From Candidatus Borrarchaeota archaeon (lineage in GTDB: Archaea; Asgardarchaeota; Sifarchaeia; Borrarchaeales; Borrarchaeaceae), in contig JAEORY010000255.1 of assembly GCA_016840645.1 (NCBI GenBank), positions 1 through 6,136 of the forward strand: DNA of 6,136 bases. The letters run 5' to 3'. The notes under the pieces are model-generated. The model saw only the letters and a program-made list of their open reading frames with translations. It was not told where the DNA came from and did not search any database. Positions 1 to 5,767 of this stretch are shown here, piece by piece. A program made the translations under genes and the position numbers. The first letter of the stretch is position 1. Each line of letters opens with the position of its first letter.

Positions 1-203
1 CGTCCTAATAATTGCACTCGAAATATCCCTGCGCGTCCATCGTCGATAAACTCAAATTCACCAACGTAACCCGCTTTTTGAAGTACGCGTAAGGTGGCTG
101 CAATTACTCTAGATGCTGGTTTAACTATTACTTCTTTCTTACCAACAAGTTCATGATTATAAACATTAGACATTGCATTTGCTAAAGTATCCATAAGAGT
201 CAT
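1..203 (-). CDS. rps8: 30S ribosomal protein S8 (uS8), 5' part, truncated at window edge
   Basis: Small-subunit protein that binds the central domain of 16S rRNA early in 30S assembly. The visible 67 codons begin [14 protein letters not shown] and include KPASRVI and [12 protein letters not shown], which match the N-terminal domain of archaeal S8; the rRNA-binding C-terminal half lies beyond the left edge. The ATG at 203-201 is preceded by AAGGAGAT with 4 bases of spacing, and this SD overlaps the stop codon of S14 (215-217), so translation is probably coupled. It is the last visible gene of the operon, which should continue leftwards (archaeal order would be L6, L32e and so on, an expectation not seen here). 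The start and family are clear. Confidence 0.95.
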   Translation of the reverse strand, partial: MTLMDTLANAMSNVYNHELVGKKEVIVKPASRVIAATLRVLQKAGYVGEFEFIDDGRAGIFRVQLLG

Positions 204-214
204 TTTAATCTCCT

Positions 215-364
215 TTACCCAAATTTCTTGAAACCAAGTTTATCAGCCACTTCCCGGAAACAACGGCGACAAATATTTATGCCATGAGATCTGATCAAAC
301 CTCTATGAGTTCCACACCGTCTACATCTTCGGCTTCCCTTTCCAAATTTTGCACGTTCAGGCAA
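215..364 (-). CDS. rps14: 30S ribosomal protein S14 (uS14), zinc-ribbon type, TTG start
   Basis: Small 30S head protein of 49 residues, the usual size for archaeal S14. The sequence begins [18 protein letters not shown] and ends DKLGFKKFG. Four cysteines at residues 14, 17, 32 and 35 (CRRC and CRRC) form the zinc ribbon typical of archaeal S14. The start is inferred to be TTG at 364-362: the strong SD GAGGTGA (370-376) lies 5 bases upstream and no ATG is in frame. A nearby ATG at 368-366 is in another frame and stops after two codons. An in-frame GTG at 373-371 lies inside the SD. The gene sits 23 bases after the L5 stop and its own stop overlaps the S8 ribosome binding site. Confidence 0.93.
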   Translation of the reverse strand: MPERAKFGKGSRRCRRCGTHRGLIRSHGINICRRCFREVADKLGFKKFG

Positions 365-369
365 ACATT

Positions 370-376
370 TCACCTC
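370..376 (-). promoter_or_regulatory. Shine-Dalgarno site for S14
   Basis: GAGGTGA on the minus strand is complementary to the usual archaeal 16S 3' end. Its position 5 bases before TTG 364-362 decides the S14 start and excludes the in-frame GTG that lies within it. Confidence 0.75.
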
Positions 377-387
377 TAATATTCACA

Positions 388-996
388 TTAAAAGAATTTC
401 ATTCTACGTTCTTTAACAATCTCAACACCAAACTCTTCTTCCACGAAAAGTCTCACTTCTTCTTTTGTAAGCCTATGCCTCATAGGAACAGAATGACGCT
501 GTCGACGACGTCGAGCAATCCTATACCCAGGTCGTTCGAAAGATACGCATACATCCATCCCAAAAATTCCTAAATCCGGATCATACTGTGTTCCTGGAAT
601 ATCAATATGCTCCTTAATTCCAAAAGAGAAATTGCCAAATTTGTCAAAGGAATTGAGTAGTAATTGATTATCAACAGCAACAATTGCTTTTTCTAAGAAT
701 GATCTTGCCTTTTCTCCTCTTAAGGTCACTTTACACGATATTGGTTCATTTTTTCGAATTCCAAAATCACGAATAGTCTGTTTTGCAATAAGATTTATTG
801 GAGTTTGATCTATCAAACTTTCAAGAACGTTTCTAGCACGTTCCAATAACTCTCCAGATCTTCCTACACCCATATTCACAACGACTTTTGCAATTTTTGG
901 GCTACGCATAGGATATTCTTTCCAATCGTTAAGTAATCTCTCTTTTTCTTCATCTGAAATACTTGACACTTTTTCTTCATCTGAAATACTTGACAT
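388..996 (-). CDS. rpl5: 50S ribosomal protein L5 (uL5) with duplicated N-terminal peptide
   Basis: Large-subunit protein that binds 5S rRNA and helps form the central protuberance. The 202 residues contain archaeal L5 blocks: NPMRSP-like EYPMRSPKIAKVVVNMGVG (about 27-45), QTPINLIAKQTIRDFGIRKN (69-88), a glycine-rich IKEHIDIPGTQYDP stretch (about 127-140) and the basic GYRIARRRRQRH segment (about 157-168). The protein is somewhat longer than the roughly 180 residues usual in archaea because of an acidic N-terminal extension in which SSISDEEK occurs twice in tandem, from a perfect 27-bp DNA duplication. ATG 996-994 has only a weak GTGA-type SD 7 bases upstream. GTG 969-967, at the second repeat copy, is an alternative start. 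It lies 35 bases after S4e and just before S14. Confidence 0.95.
   Translation of the reverse strand: MSSISDEEKVSSISDEEKERLLNDWKEYPMRSPKIAKVVVNMGVGRSGELLERARNVLESLIDQTPINLIAKQTIRDFGIRKNEPISCKVTLRGEKARSFLEKAIVAVDNQLLLNSFDKFGNFSFGIKEHIDIPGTQYDPDLGIFGMDVCVSFERPGYRIARRRRQRHSVPMRHRLTKEEVRLFVEEEFGVEIVKERRMKFF
942..995 (-). repeat. Perfect 27-bp tandem duplication at the L5 start
   Basis: Bases 942-968 and 969-995 are identical and directly adjacent. The unit is 9 codons long, so the frame is preserved and the peptide SSISDEEK is encoded twice at residues 2-9 and 11-18 of L5. The duplication carries the TG of the start codon with it, so the second copy begins with GTG, a possible internal start. 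Absence of any mismatch suggests a recent event or an assembly artefact. Confidence 0.95.
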
Positions 997-1031
997 AAGC
1001 GTTCACATTAGAATTTTTAGATTATGTTTTA

Positions 1032-1778
1032 CTATGGCAAGGAAATTATTGGTTCATCTATCCCGATAGGGAAAGTATATTCAAGAGCAGTTTTAATTAA
1101 TTCTCCTTGAGCATTTTCAAGCGTGACGACGCTTGCATGATGACCAATTCTTTTTTCAATTTCATTAATACGTCCTACTAATCCCGCGTTTTTGCCACCA
1201 ATAATAATCGCGAGGACATCTTCTTCAAATTTAAAATGATTGATGATTTCTTGATTTGGGAGAACGAGTTGTAATACGTCTCTTGATTTATACGTATCTT
1301 CTACAGGATTGGTAGGATCTTGAACTTTCACCATAATATTTCTTCCATCGTGAAAATTCAATTGAATATTACCCTTTTTAACGGTGACCTTGTTTATTAA
1401 TTGACATAATTTAAAGGTGACTTCTTCTTCTCCTATTTCGTGAAGGATAAGTTCCTTTGAGGGGTGTGGAAGAATTCTATAGAATTTGTCTATCTTTCTA
1501 ATCTCAATAACATCCATTAGTCCAACAGGAAAACGTTCGTCTGCACGCACTACTCCATCAATGAGAACATTGCCTTCTGCTAGTATTTTTTTCGTCTCTC
1601 GATACGTCTTTGCATAACCTAACATATCACGGATAATAATTTGAAGTGGTATTGATTTACTTAGTGGATGTGGGCCTGGTCTTGTTCTTGGTGCCCACTT
1701 TGCCTCTTTTCTGTGGATCTGCCATAAACGCGGCGAAGCTAGCCTCTTTAAGTGTTTTTTACTTCCCATTCTCGCCAT
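1032..1778 (-). CDS. rps4e: 30S ribosomal protein S4e (eS4)
   Basis: Archaeal/eukaryotic small-subunit protein with no bacterial counterpart. From ATG 1778 the product is 248 residues, close to the family length of about 240. It begins MARMGSKKHLKRLASPRLW, followed by an S4-type RNA-binding region (about 39-100, with YAKTYRETKKILAEGNVLID), the central RS4 domain, and a KOW segment (about 176-205, FEEDVLAIIIGGKNAGLVG). The open frame extends to a GTG at 1790, but that codon lies inside the SD GAGGTGA (1787-1793), which is spaced 8 bases from ATG 1778, so the shorter start is preferred. It directly follows L24, whose TAG stop overlaps the SD. Confidence 0.96.
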   Translation of the reverse strand: MARMGSKKHLKRLASPRLWQIHRKEAKWAPRTRPGPHPLSKSIPLQIIIRDMLGYAKTYRETKKILAEGNVLIDGVVRADERFPVGLMDVIEIRKIDKFYRILPHPSKELILHEIGEEEVTFKLCQLINKVTVKKGNIQLNFHDGRNIMVKVQDPTNPVEDTYKSRDVLQLVLPNQEIINHFKFEEDVLAIIIGGKNAGLVGRINEIEKRIGHHASVVTLENAQGELIKTALEYTFPIGIDEPIISLP

Positions 1779-1786
1779 TTTAATGT

Positions 1787-1793
1787 TCACCTC
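1787..1793 (-). promoter_or_regulatory. Shine-Dalgarno site for S4e
   Basis: GAGGTGA lies 8 bases before ATG 1778-1776. It overlaps the L24 stop codon and contains the GTG at 1790-1788 that would otherwise give a four-residue longer S4e, which makes the longer start implausible. Confidence 0.85.
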
Positions 1794-2182
1794 TATTCTT
1801 CAAACAGTTCTTCCTTTCCAATTGCCTTTCTTTCGAGAATTGCTTTTCGTCGCTTGTCTTTTAAATCTAATTTAATAATCATCAAATTTGAGGGGTGAAA
1901 AGGTATATTGATTGTAGTACCATCCGCTTTGTCCCTCGTTGCACCATCAACAAAAACTTGCAGCTTCTTCAGATTTACCTCGCTGACCTTGCCCTCGACA
2001 TCAGTTAAGCCTCCACGCTTAATGACGACCAAATCACCTTTTCTTACAGGAAGTGAGCGTAAACCCAGTTCTTCTCGTAATTCAGTTGATAAATGAACGG
2101 AAACAAGTTTTTGTCTTTGGTGAAGGTGCGCTTTGAATAGCGCTTTACGTTGCTTTCTCGGTTGTTTTGATTTGACTCTCAT
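1793..2182 (-). CDS. rpl24: 50S ribosomal protein L24 (uL24)
   Basis: Large-subunit assembly protein that binds 23S rRNA near the exit tunnel. The product from ATG 2182 has 129 residues and starts MRVKSKQPRKQRKALFKAHL, a strongly conserved archaeal/eukaryotic L24 (L26-type) beginning. A KOW motif follows at about 46-75 (VRKGDLVVIKRGGLTDVEGKV), then a lysine-rich C-terminal tail ending in an acidic EELFEE. The open frame continues upstream to a GTG at 2236, but that part overlaps the end of L14 and is not conserved. SD GGAGGAT (2191-2197), 8 bases before ATG 2182, fixes the start. It sits between L14 and S4e with stop codons embedded in SDs at both ends. Confidence 0.96.
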   Translation of the reverse strand: MRVKSKQPRKQRKALFKAHLHQRQKLVSVHLSTELREELGLRSLPVRKGDLVVIKRGGLTDVEGKVSEVNLKKLQVFVDGATRDKADGTTINIPFHPSNLMIIKLDLKDKRRKAILERKAIGKEELFEE

Positions 2183-2190
2183 ATAGGTGC

Positions 2191-2197
2191 ATCCTCC
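2191..2197 (-). promoter_or_regulatory. Shine-Dalgarno site for L24
   Basis: GGAGGAT is spaced 8 bases from ATG 2182-2180 and starts at the last base of the L14 stop codon (TAG, 2199-2197). It decides the L24 start against the upstream GTG. Confidence 0.85.
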
Positions 2198-2619
2198 TAA
2201 ATAATCATCCTCGCAGTACTTGCGATTCGGGGCCACCGTTCAGCAGCCTCTTTCGCAACAGGGCCTCTTATATCACTTCCACGGGGTTCGCCTGTGGGTG
2301 TAGTAATAACAGCAGCATTTTCTTCAAAGTAAATCCAAGTGCCATCAAATCGTCTATAAGGCTTTTTTTGTCGTACTATAACAGCGTTAATAACCTGTCT
2401 GCGCATCTGTGGCGTTCCTTTCTTTACTGAAACAACCACCATATCCCCAACAGCGGCTGATGCAAGACGACGTAGCCTTCCTCCATATCTAAGAACTGCA
2501 ATAATTTTCAGAACTTTTGCGCCAGAATTATCTGCGCATTTTAAGACAGCACCTAAAGGCAAACCTTTAGTAACACCTACTTTATAGGCACTACCAGATG
2601 CACGTCCTCTTTTTGACAT
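2197..2619 (-). CDS. rpl14: 50S ribosomal protein L14 (uL14)
   Basis: Large-subunit protein at the interface with the small subunit. From ATG 2619 the product is 140 residues and starts [20 protein letters not shown], then the conserved core [21 protein letters not shown] and [20 protein letters not shown], ending in [16 protein letters not shown] typical of archaeal and eukaryotic L14. The short N-terminal extension before the core resembles TACK/Asgard and eukaryotic forms more than the roughly 132-residue euryarchaeal ones (recalled family knowledge). The frame is open to a TTG at 2661, but that part overlaps S17. SD GGAGGA (2628-2633) supports ATG 2619. It follows S17 with a 19-base gap. 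Confidence 0.96.
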   Translation of the reverse strand: MSKRGRASGSAYKVGVTKGLPLGAVLKCADNSGAKVLKIIAVLRYGGRLRRLASAAVGDMVVVSVKKGTPQMRRQVINAVIVRQKKPYRRFDGTWIYFEENAAVITTPTGEPRGSDIRGPVAKEAAERWPRIASTARMII

Positions 2620-2627
2620 TGAGTCAT

Positions 2628-2633
2628 TCCTCC
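2628..2633 (-). promoter_or_regulatory. Shine-Dalgarno site for L14
   Basis: GGAGGA lies 8 bases before ATG 2619-2617 and just after the S17 stop codon (2641-2639). It selects this start over the in-frame TTG at 2661. Confidence 0.8.
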
Positions 2634-2638
2634 AATTT

Positions 2639-2965
2639 CTATAGTTTTTCAACAACGACAAAAGATACTGTTTTACTGATGGGTCGGCATTCCGCTATTC
2701 TTACTCTGTCACCCTTTTTTGCATCTATACAAGGTGGATTATGTGCGGGAATATGCGAAGTTGCACGCTCATATCGGTTGAACTTTCGACTATATTTCAG
2801 ATAGTCTTGTCGAACAATGACAGTGTTATTCATTTTATCATTTTCAATAACCCCTGTAAATATCCTTCCTCGGATACGCACTGGGTTGAGCCCATGAAAT
2901 GGACAATGATGATCCTCACATATACTCTTTGGGGGCTCCACATCTAGCCCAATATTTCTTATCAT
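2639..2965 (-). CDS. rps17: 30S ribosomal protein S17 (uS17)
   Basis: Primary 16S rRNA-binding protein of the 30S body, OB-fold. The 108 residues begin [25 protein letters not shown], a typical archaeal N-terminal extension with two cysteines (16 and 21). The OB-fold core follows, with [19 protein letters not shown], and the archaeal/eukaryotic signatures [17 protein letters not shown] (about 69-85) and [17 protein letters not shown]. Length is normal for archaea. ATG 2965 is preceded by GGTGAG, about 5 bases away, which contains the stop codon of the upstream Rpp29 gene, so the two are probably translationally coupled. Confidence 0.96.
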   Translation of the reverse strand: MIRNIGLDVEPPKSICEDHHCPFHGLNPVRIRGRIFTGVIENDKMNNTVIVRQDYLKYSRKFNRYERATSHIPAHNPPCIDAKKGDRVRIAECRPISKTVSFVVVEKL

Positions 2966-2971
2966 TCAATC

Positions 2972-3250
2972 TCACCGTTTTTTCTTTATACGATCTTCAG
3001 GACGTCCAACTAACAGTTTTCCCTCGATTTCAATGATTTTTCCATCAGGTAAAATGCAATGAAATGTAGAATACTTTTTTTGAACGATTTTTGGTTTTCC
3101 TTTATGGTAAATTACTAACGTATTCTTAGTTTCATCAATAATCGTACCGAATATACCACATAGTTCACTATGAGTGGACTTCACAACCTTTATTCTCAAA
3201 CCAATGAATTCACGACTTAGCAGGATCTTTGTATTAAGGTTTAATGTCAT
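2972..3250 (-). CDS. rnp1: Ribonuclease P protein component 1 (Rpp29/Pop4)
   Basis: Protein subunit of archaeal RNase P, which works with the RNase P RNA to remove 5' leaders from pre-tRNAs; in archaea it pairs with Rpp21. The 92 residues show the Pop4/Rpp29 pattern: REFIGLRIKVVKSTHSELCG (13-32), GTIIDETKNTLVI (35-47), then KYSTFHCILPDGKIIEIEG and the diagnostic LVGRPEDRIKK at the C-terminus, in a Sm-like beta-barrel. Length is in the normal archaeal range (about 90-130). Its ATG overlaps the L29 stop in an ATGA junction. This location between L29 and S17 is the classic archaeal one. In several euryarchaea a SUI1 gene lies between L29 and this gene; here there is none. Confidence 0.95.
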   Translation of the reverse strand: MTLNLNTKILLSREFIGLRIKVVKSTHSELCGIFGTIIDETKNTLVIYHKGKPKIVQKKYSTFHCILPDGKIIEIEGKLLVGRPEDRIKKKR

Positions 3251-3456
3251 TTTGATTTCGCTTCTTCTTCACGAATGATGGTAACTAGTCGGGCAATAGT
3301 TCTTCGTAATGCTTTTACTCGTCCAGGGCTCTCTAAAGCCCCTCCAGTTGCTATCTTTGCCTTATTTTCCATATATTCTGCTCTGAGTTCCATCAATTTT
3401 TTTAGTCTAGCAGAAGGTTCCATTGTTCTAATTTCTTTAGAACGTAATATCGTCAT
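3247..3456 (-). CDS. rpl29: 50S ribosomal protein L29 (uL29)
   Basis: Small two-helix protein near the polypeptide exit tunnel and signal recognition particle site. The 69 residues begin MTILRSKEIRTMEPSARLKK and carry the archaeal signature GGALESPGRVKALRRTIARL (38-57). Length is standard. SD GAGGTG (3465-3470) lies 8 bases before ATG 3456. The start codon shares one base with the S3 stop (TAATG), and its own stop overlaps the Rpp29 ATG, so both junctions suggest coupled translation. Confidence 0.95.
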   Translation of the reverse strand: MTILRSKEIRTMEPSARLKKLMELRAEYMENKAKIATGGALESPGRVKALRRTIARLVTIIREEEAKSK

Positions 3457-4082
3457 TAATCGGACACCTCTTCATCACTGTCAGAGTCCTTAATCTCAGG
3501 TTCTTTTTCAATTAGTTCGTCAATCGGGCTTTCAACGACCTCTTCGATACCCTCTTCATCAATTGCTTTTTCATCAGGTTTAGTTCCAGGAATAAATTCT
3601 ACTTCGTCAGGAAGTACTCCCTGAGGGAGCATAATCTTTACAGTGACACCAAGGACACCGCTTTTTCGCGGCACATGGGTTGTTGCTTGATCTACATATA
3701 GTAAGGCAGGCTCGCCGCATTTTGCAACAAAACCTTCTCGAAATTTTTCTGTTCGAGCACGTTGGCTTGTAATCTTTCCTTTGATGGTAATTTCTACGCC
3801 TCTGGCTCCTGCTTTCATTACTAGTCTTAAGACGCTATATCCTGCGCGTCTAAAATGTATACCTCTAGCTAACCCGCTAGCAATTCTCTGGACCATAACT
3901 TTTGCATCTAACTCAGGCACATTAATTTGATTTACTTCAATCTGAGGGTTTTCGAGGTTAAACCGCTGTTCAAGGTCACTCGTAAGTTCTTTAACGCTTC
4001 GACCTCGGCGACCAATTATCATACCAGGACGTTCAGCATTAATAATAACACGGGTACCAAGTGGTGTTTTAAATATCTCCAA
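3456..4082 (-). CDS. rps3: 30S ribosomal protein S3 (uS3); main open frame, true 5' end lies upstream
   Basis: Small-subunit head protein at the mRNA entry channel. Residues counted from TTG 4082 show a KH type II domain, TPLGTRVIINAERPGMIIG with the GRRG loop at 24-27, and the S3 C-terminal domain (FRRAGYSVLRLVMKAGARG, then GKITSQRARTEKFREGF, LGVTVKIMLP). The last 40 or so residues are unusually acidic (ending DSDSDEEVSD). TTG 4082 is only the first conventional start in this frame and has no SD; it cuts through the conserved ARAGYSNLEIFKTPLGTRV block. Sequence resembling the S3 N-terminus continues in frame up to 4217 without a usable start. The gene is therefore probably interrupted by a one-base shift or starts in an unusual way. 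It follows L22 and overlaps L29 by one base. Confidence 0.9.
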   Translation of the reverse strand: MEIFKTPLGTRVIINAERPGMIIGRRGRSVKELTSDLEQRFNLENPQIEVNQINVPELDAKVMVQRIASGLARGIHFRRAGYSVLRLVMKAGARGVEITIKGKITSQRARTEKFREGFVAKCGEPALLYVDQATTHVPRKSGVLGVTVKIMLPQGVLPDEVEFIPGTKPDEKAIDEEGIEEVVESPIDELIEKEPEIKDSDSDEEVSD

Positions 4083-4217
4083 GTTACTATAACCCGCACG
4101 TGCGAGTTTGGATCTGAAATACTCGTCAATATCATTTTGTAATATGCCTTTTTCGATGAAATGATTCTTCGTTGGGATTTTTTTCCCCCCAGGTTTATCA
4201 TTAGGATTTTTTACAGT
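4083..4217 (-). other. N-terminal coding extension of S3 without a conventional start (possible frameshift)
   Basis: Read in the S3 frame, these 45 codons are open and end at a TAG (4220-4218). They encode KKIPTKNHFIEKG followed by DIDEYFRSKLARAGYS, which fits the first helices of archaeal S3, but contain no ATG, GTG or TTG. Two starts lie in the other frames. ATG 4201 gives MINLGGKK and would enter the S3 frame if the G6 (4185-4190) or A7 (4178-4184) run had one extra base. GTG 4227, two bases after the L22 stop, would enter it if the A6 run (4207-4212) were one base shorter. A sequencing or assembly indel is the simplest explanation; a real mutation or ribosomal slippage is possible. Confidence 0.8.
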
Positions 4218-4229
4218 CTAAACTCACAT

Positions 4230-4691
4230 TTACTGTTCTTCAACTATAACCTCAATATGTGTTAACGTATTGAAATATGGTGACGATCGCCCAAAGGCGC
4301 GAGAAATATAGTTCTTAATTTTCATGGCTCGATGTGCCATAATATGAATAAGTCTACATCTGTCAATATCAAGTCCTTTATACTCCGCATTTGCTTCTAC
4401 ATTATCAAGGATCGCTAAAATCGCATTGGCTGCCTTTACTGGATACGCGCCTGCATACCATTTATTGAGACCCTTATGATGCGGCTTTTTTCTTTTGTGG
4501 CGCTTCAGTGGCACCATTTTCTTCATATCAATTACATCTTCGAGGAATTCCTTCGCCTTGTCAAGATCCTTATCTTTTAAAGCATTACAAATCTCTCTTG
4601 CATGCTTTGGTGAAATTCTTAAGTCTCTGCCGCTTGCTTTCGCAGTTCTGTCTGGATCCAGACCGTAAATTGAATATTTGTAATTTGGCAT
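4230..4691 (-). CDS. rpl22: 50S ribosomal protein L22 (uL22), first gene of the operon here
   Basis: Large-subunit protein whose hairpin lines the exit tunnel. From ATG 4691 the product is 153 residues, typical of archaea, beginning MPNYKYSIYGLDPDRTAKAS, with the conserved LRISPKHAREICNALKDK (about 25-42), the basic RHKRKKPHHKG stretch, WYAGAYPVKAANAILAILDN and the C-terminal THIEVIVEEQ. A further ATG at 4703 would add four residues (MERT), but MP(N/K)YKYS is the usual archaeal beginning. Neither ATG has a strong SD (GGAAAG precedes 4691), unlike most genes of the cluster. In most archaea S19 precedes L22; here the next gene upstream is divergent, so the transcript appears to start at L22. 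Confidence 0.95.
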   Translation of the reverse strand: MPNYKYSIYGLDPDRTAKASGRDLRISPKHAREICNALKDKDLDKAKEFLEDVIDMKKMVPLKRHKRKKPHHKGLNKWYAGAYPVKAANAILAILDNVEANAEYKGLDIDRCRLIHIMAHRAMKIKNYISRAFGRSSPYFNTLTHIEVIVEEQ

Positions 4692-4998
4692 AGTTCTTTC
4701 CATCCAACAAGTATAAAGGTAGATGAATGCCTGTTCCTATTTTTTGATTTATTTAAAAAGTTTTCTTTGACGACGAGGGACTTTTTTTCATAACTCTTCT
4801 AATGGATGCACATTATCCAATATCACGTGGCAAGTAAAGAAAACAAATTTTATTGAAACTTCAGCATTATTTTACGTTTTTTATGCTTTATTGTAATAAA
4901 CTTGATAAAAAGGATTGTAAGTTGTTAGTTCGTTAATTTAGTCCTTCAAAATATGTCAAATAAATAAACAGTACAAATGTTAAGCATAGAGGAAAAAA
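4692..4998. other. AT-rich divergent intergenic region
   Basis: These 307 bases separate the leftward ribosomal operon from the rightward HEAT-repeat gene. I see no convincing coding sequence, no S19 remnant, no tRNA and no long repeat. It should hold promoters for both directions: candidate TATA elements for L22 are listed separately. For the plus-strand gene, AT-rich stretches such as 4957-4968 are possible but not distinctive. A CACGTG palindrome at 4824-4829 and a short AGCAT/ATGCT inverted repeat (4863-4867 with 4883-4887) are present, with no evidence of function. Confidence 0.7.
4727..4765 (-). promoter_or_regulatory. Candidate promoter (BRE/TATA) of the ribosomal operon
   Basis: On the minus strand TTTAAATA (4757-4750) matches the archaeal TATA box consensus and is preceded by an A-rich BRE-like stretch (GAAAACTT, 4765-4758). 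The usual 25-base spacing would put transcription start near 4728 and give a leader of about 37 bases to ATG 4691. A second TATA-like TTTATAC at 4717-4711 would instead give a nearly leaderless mRNA starting at ATG 4691, which would suit the weak SD, but it lacks an A-rich BRE. Confidence 0.45.
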
Positions 4999-5727
4999 AT
5001 GTCTAGTAACAGGATTAAGGAATTAATTAATGGATTAAGCACTGAACAAGACACGGAGATCATTAATGAGTTGATTTCAATAGGGAAGAATGCAATTGAT
5101 CAATTGATTGATGCACTTCAACATGAGAAGTGGTATGTGAGACGTAAGATCTCGGAAATATTAGGAGAATTACAAGATAAAAGAGTGATTTCTTCCCTAA
5201 TTGAAATATTAAAAGAGGAGAAAAATTCATACGTTAGAGAAACCTGCGTTGAATCTTTAGGAAAAATTGGCAAAAAAACAACAATTCCTTTCTTAATTTC
5301 ACTTTTGAAAGATAAAGACCCTCAAGTGCGAATTGAAGCTGCATTAGCTCTCGGAAAGATGAATGCAATAAGAGCAGTACCATCTTTATGCAATAATCTG
5401 AGTGCAAAGAATGCGGGTGTTCGTTGGGCTGCAGTCAGAGCAATAGGCGCAATAAAAGATGCCAAAGCAGCCGTAATTCCACTAATATCATTGCTTGATG
5501 AAGAAAAAGAAAAAGAGTCAAATATTAGGGACTGGGCCGCTTGGGCACTTGGAGAGATCGGTGATACACAGGCAATAAAACCATTAGTTGAAGCATTAAA
5601 AAAGGACAGAAGCCCCGATGTTCGTCAAGAAGCTGATCTAGCATTAGAAGCAATTGCAAAAAAGCAAGGATGTTCAAAAGATGGATTGCTTTCTAAGTAT
5701 AATTGTAACAATAGAAATAGTAAATAG
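4999..5727 (+). CDS. HEAT-repeat protein (PBS-lyase-type HEAT repeats)
   Basis: Protein of 242 residues built almost wholly of helical HEAT repeats of about 31-35 residues. The repeat signature, (V/I)R followed by a small-residue helix ending ALGxIGD-like, recurs with the arginine pair at residues 47-48, 79-80, 110-111, 141-142, 176-177 and 208-209; the clearest copies read VRIEAALALGKM and IRDWAAWALGEIGD. A degenerate first repeat covers about 1-44. There is no signal peptide, membrane segment or catalytic motif, so it is probably a cytosolic protein-binding scaffold. Similar proteins occur widely in archaea and are loosely linked to phycobilisome-lyase repeats, but lyase activity is not implied. 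ATG 4999 has SD GAGG (4989-4992) spaced 6 bases. It is divergent from the ribosomal operon and 50 bases ahead of the next gene. Partner unknown. Confidence 0.9.
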   Translation: MSSNRIKELINGLSTEQDTEIINELISIGKNAIDQLIDALQHEKWYVRRKISEILGELQDKRVISSLIEILKEEKNSYVRETCVESLGKIGKKTTIPFLISLLKDKDPQVRIEAALALGKMNAIRAVPSLCNNLSAKNAGVRWAAVRAIGAIKDAKAAVIPLISLLDEEKEKESNIRDWAAWALGEIGDTQAIKPLVEALKKDRSPDVRQEADLALEAIAKKQGCSKDGLLSKYNCNNRNSK

Positions 5728-5767
5728 GGTATTGCAGGGTTCTAGAAACCAGAGTAATCTGAAGGAT

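Noticed and set aside
366..368. ATG as the S14 start
   Set aside because: It is out of frame with S14 and reaches TGA after two codons.
349..573. Plus-strand open frame of 74 codons
   Set aside because: It lies opposite S14 and L5 and has no recognisable protein sequence; it is an antisense shadow of conserved genes.
2598..2947. Overlapping plus-strand open frames of 68 codons each
   Set aside because: They are antisense to L14 and S17, without SD or recognisable sequence.
4019..4201. Minus-strand 60-codon open frame starting at ATG 4201 as a separate gene
   Set aside because: After the first 8 codons it is the shifted reading of the S3 N-terminus; the conserved amino acids are in the neighbouring frame. 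It is relevant only as a possible S3 start.
4178..4201. Programmed -1 frameshifting in S3 as an established call
   Set aside because: In-phase slippery heptamers exist, but no known case in archaeal S3 is recalled and a homopolymer indel explains the data more simply. Kept only as a hypothesis in the findings.
4508..4693. Plus-strand 61-codon open frame opposite L22
   Set aside because: Antisense shadow of L22 with no independent support.
4824..4829. CACGTG palindrome as an operator
   Set aside because: A six-base palindrome occurs by chance, the flanks are not symmetrical, and no known archaeal regulator site is recognised.
4863..4887. AGCAT/ATGCT inverted repeat as a terminator or regulatory hairpin
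   Set aside because: The stem is only 5 base pairs with a 15-base AT-rich loop, too weak to support a call.
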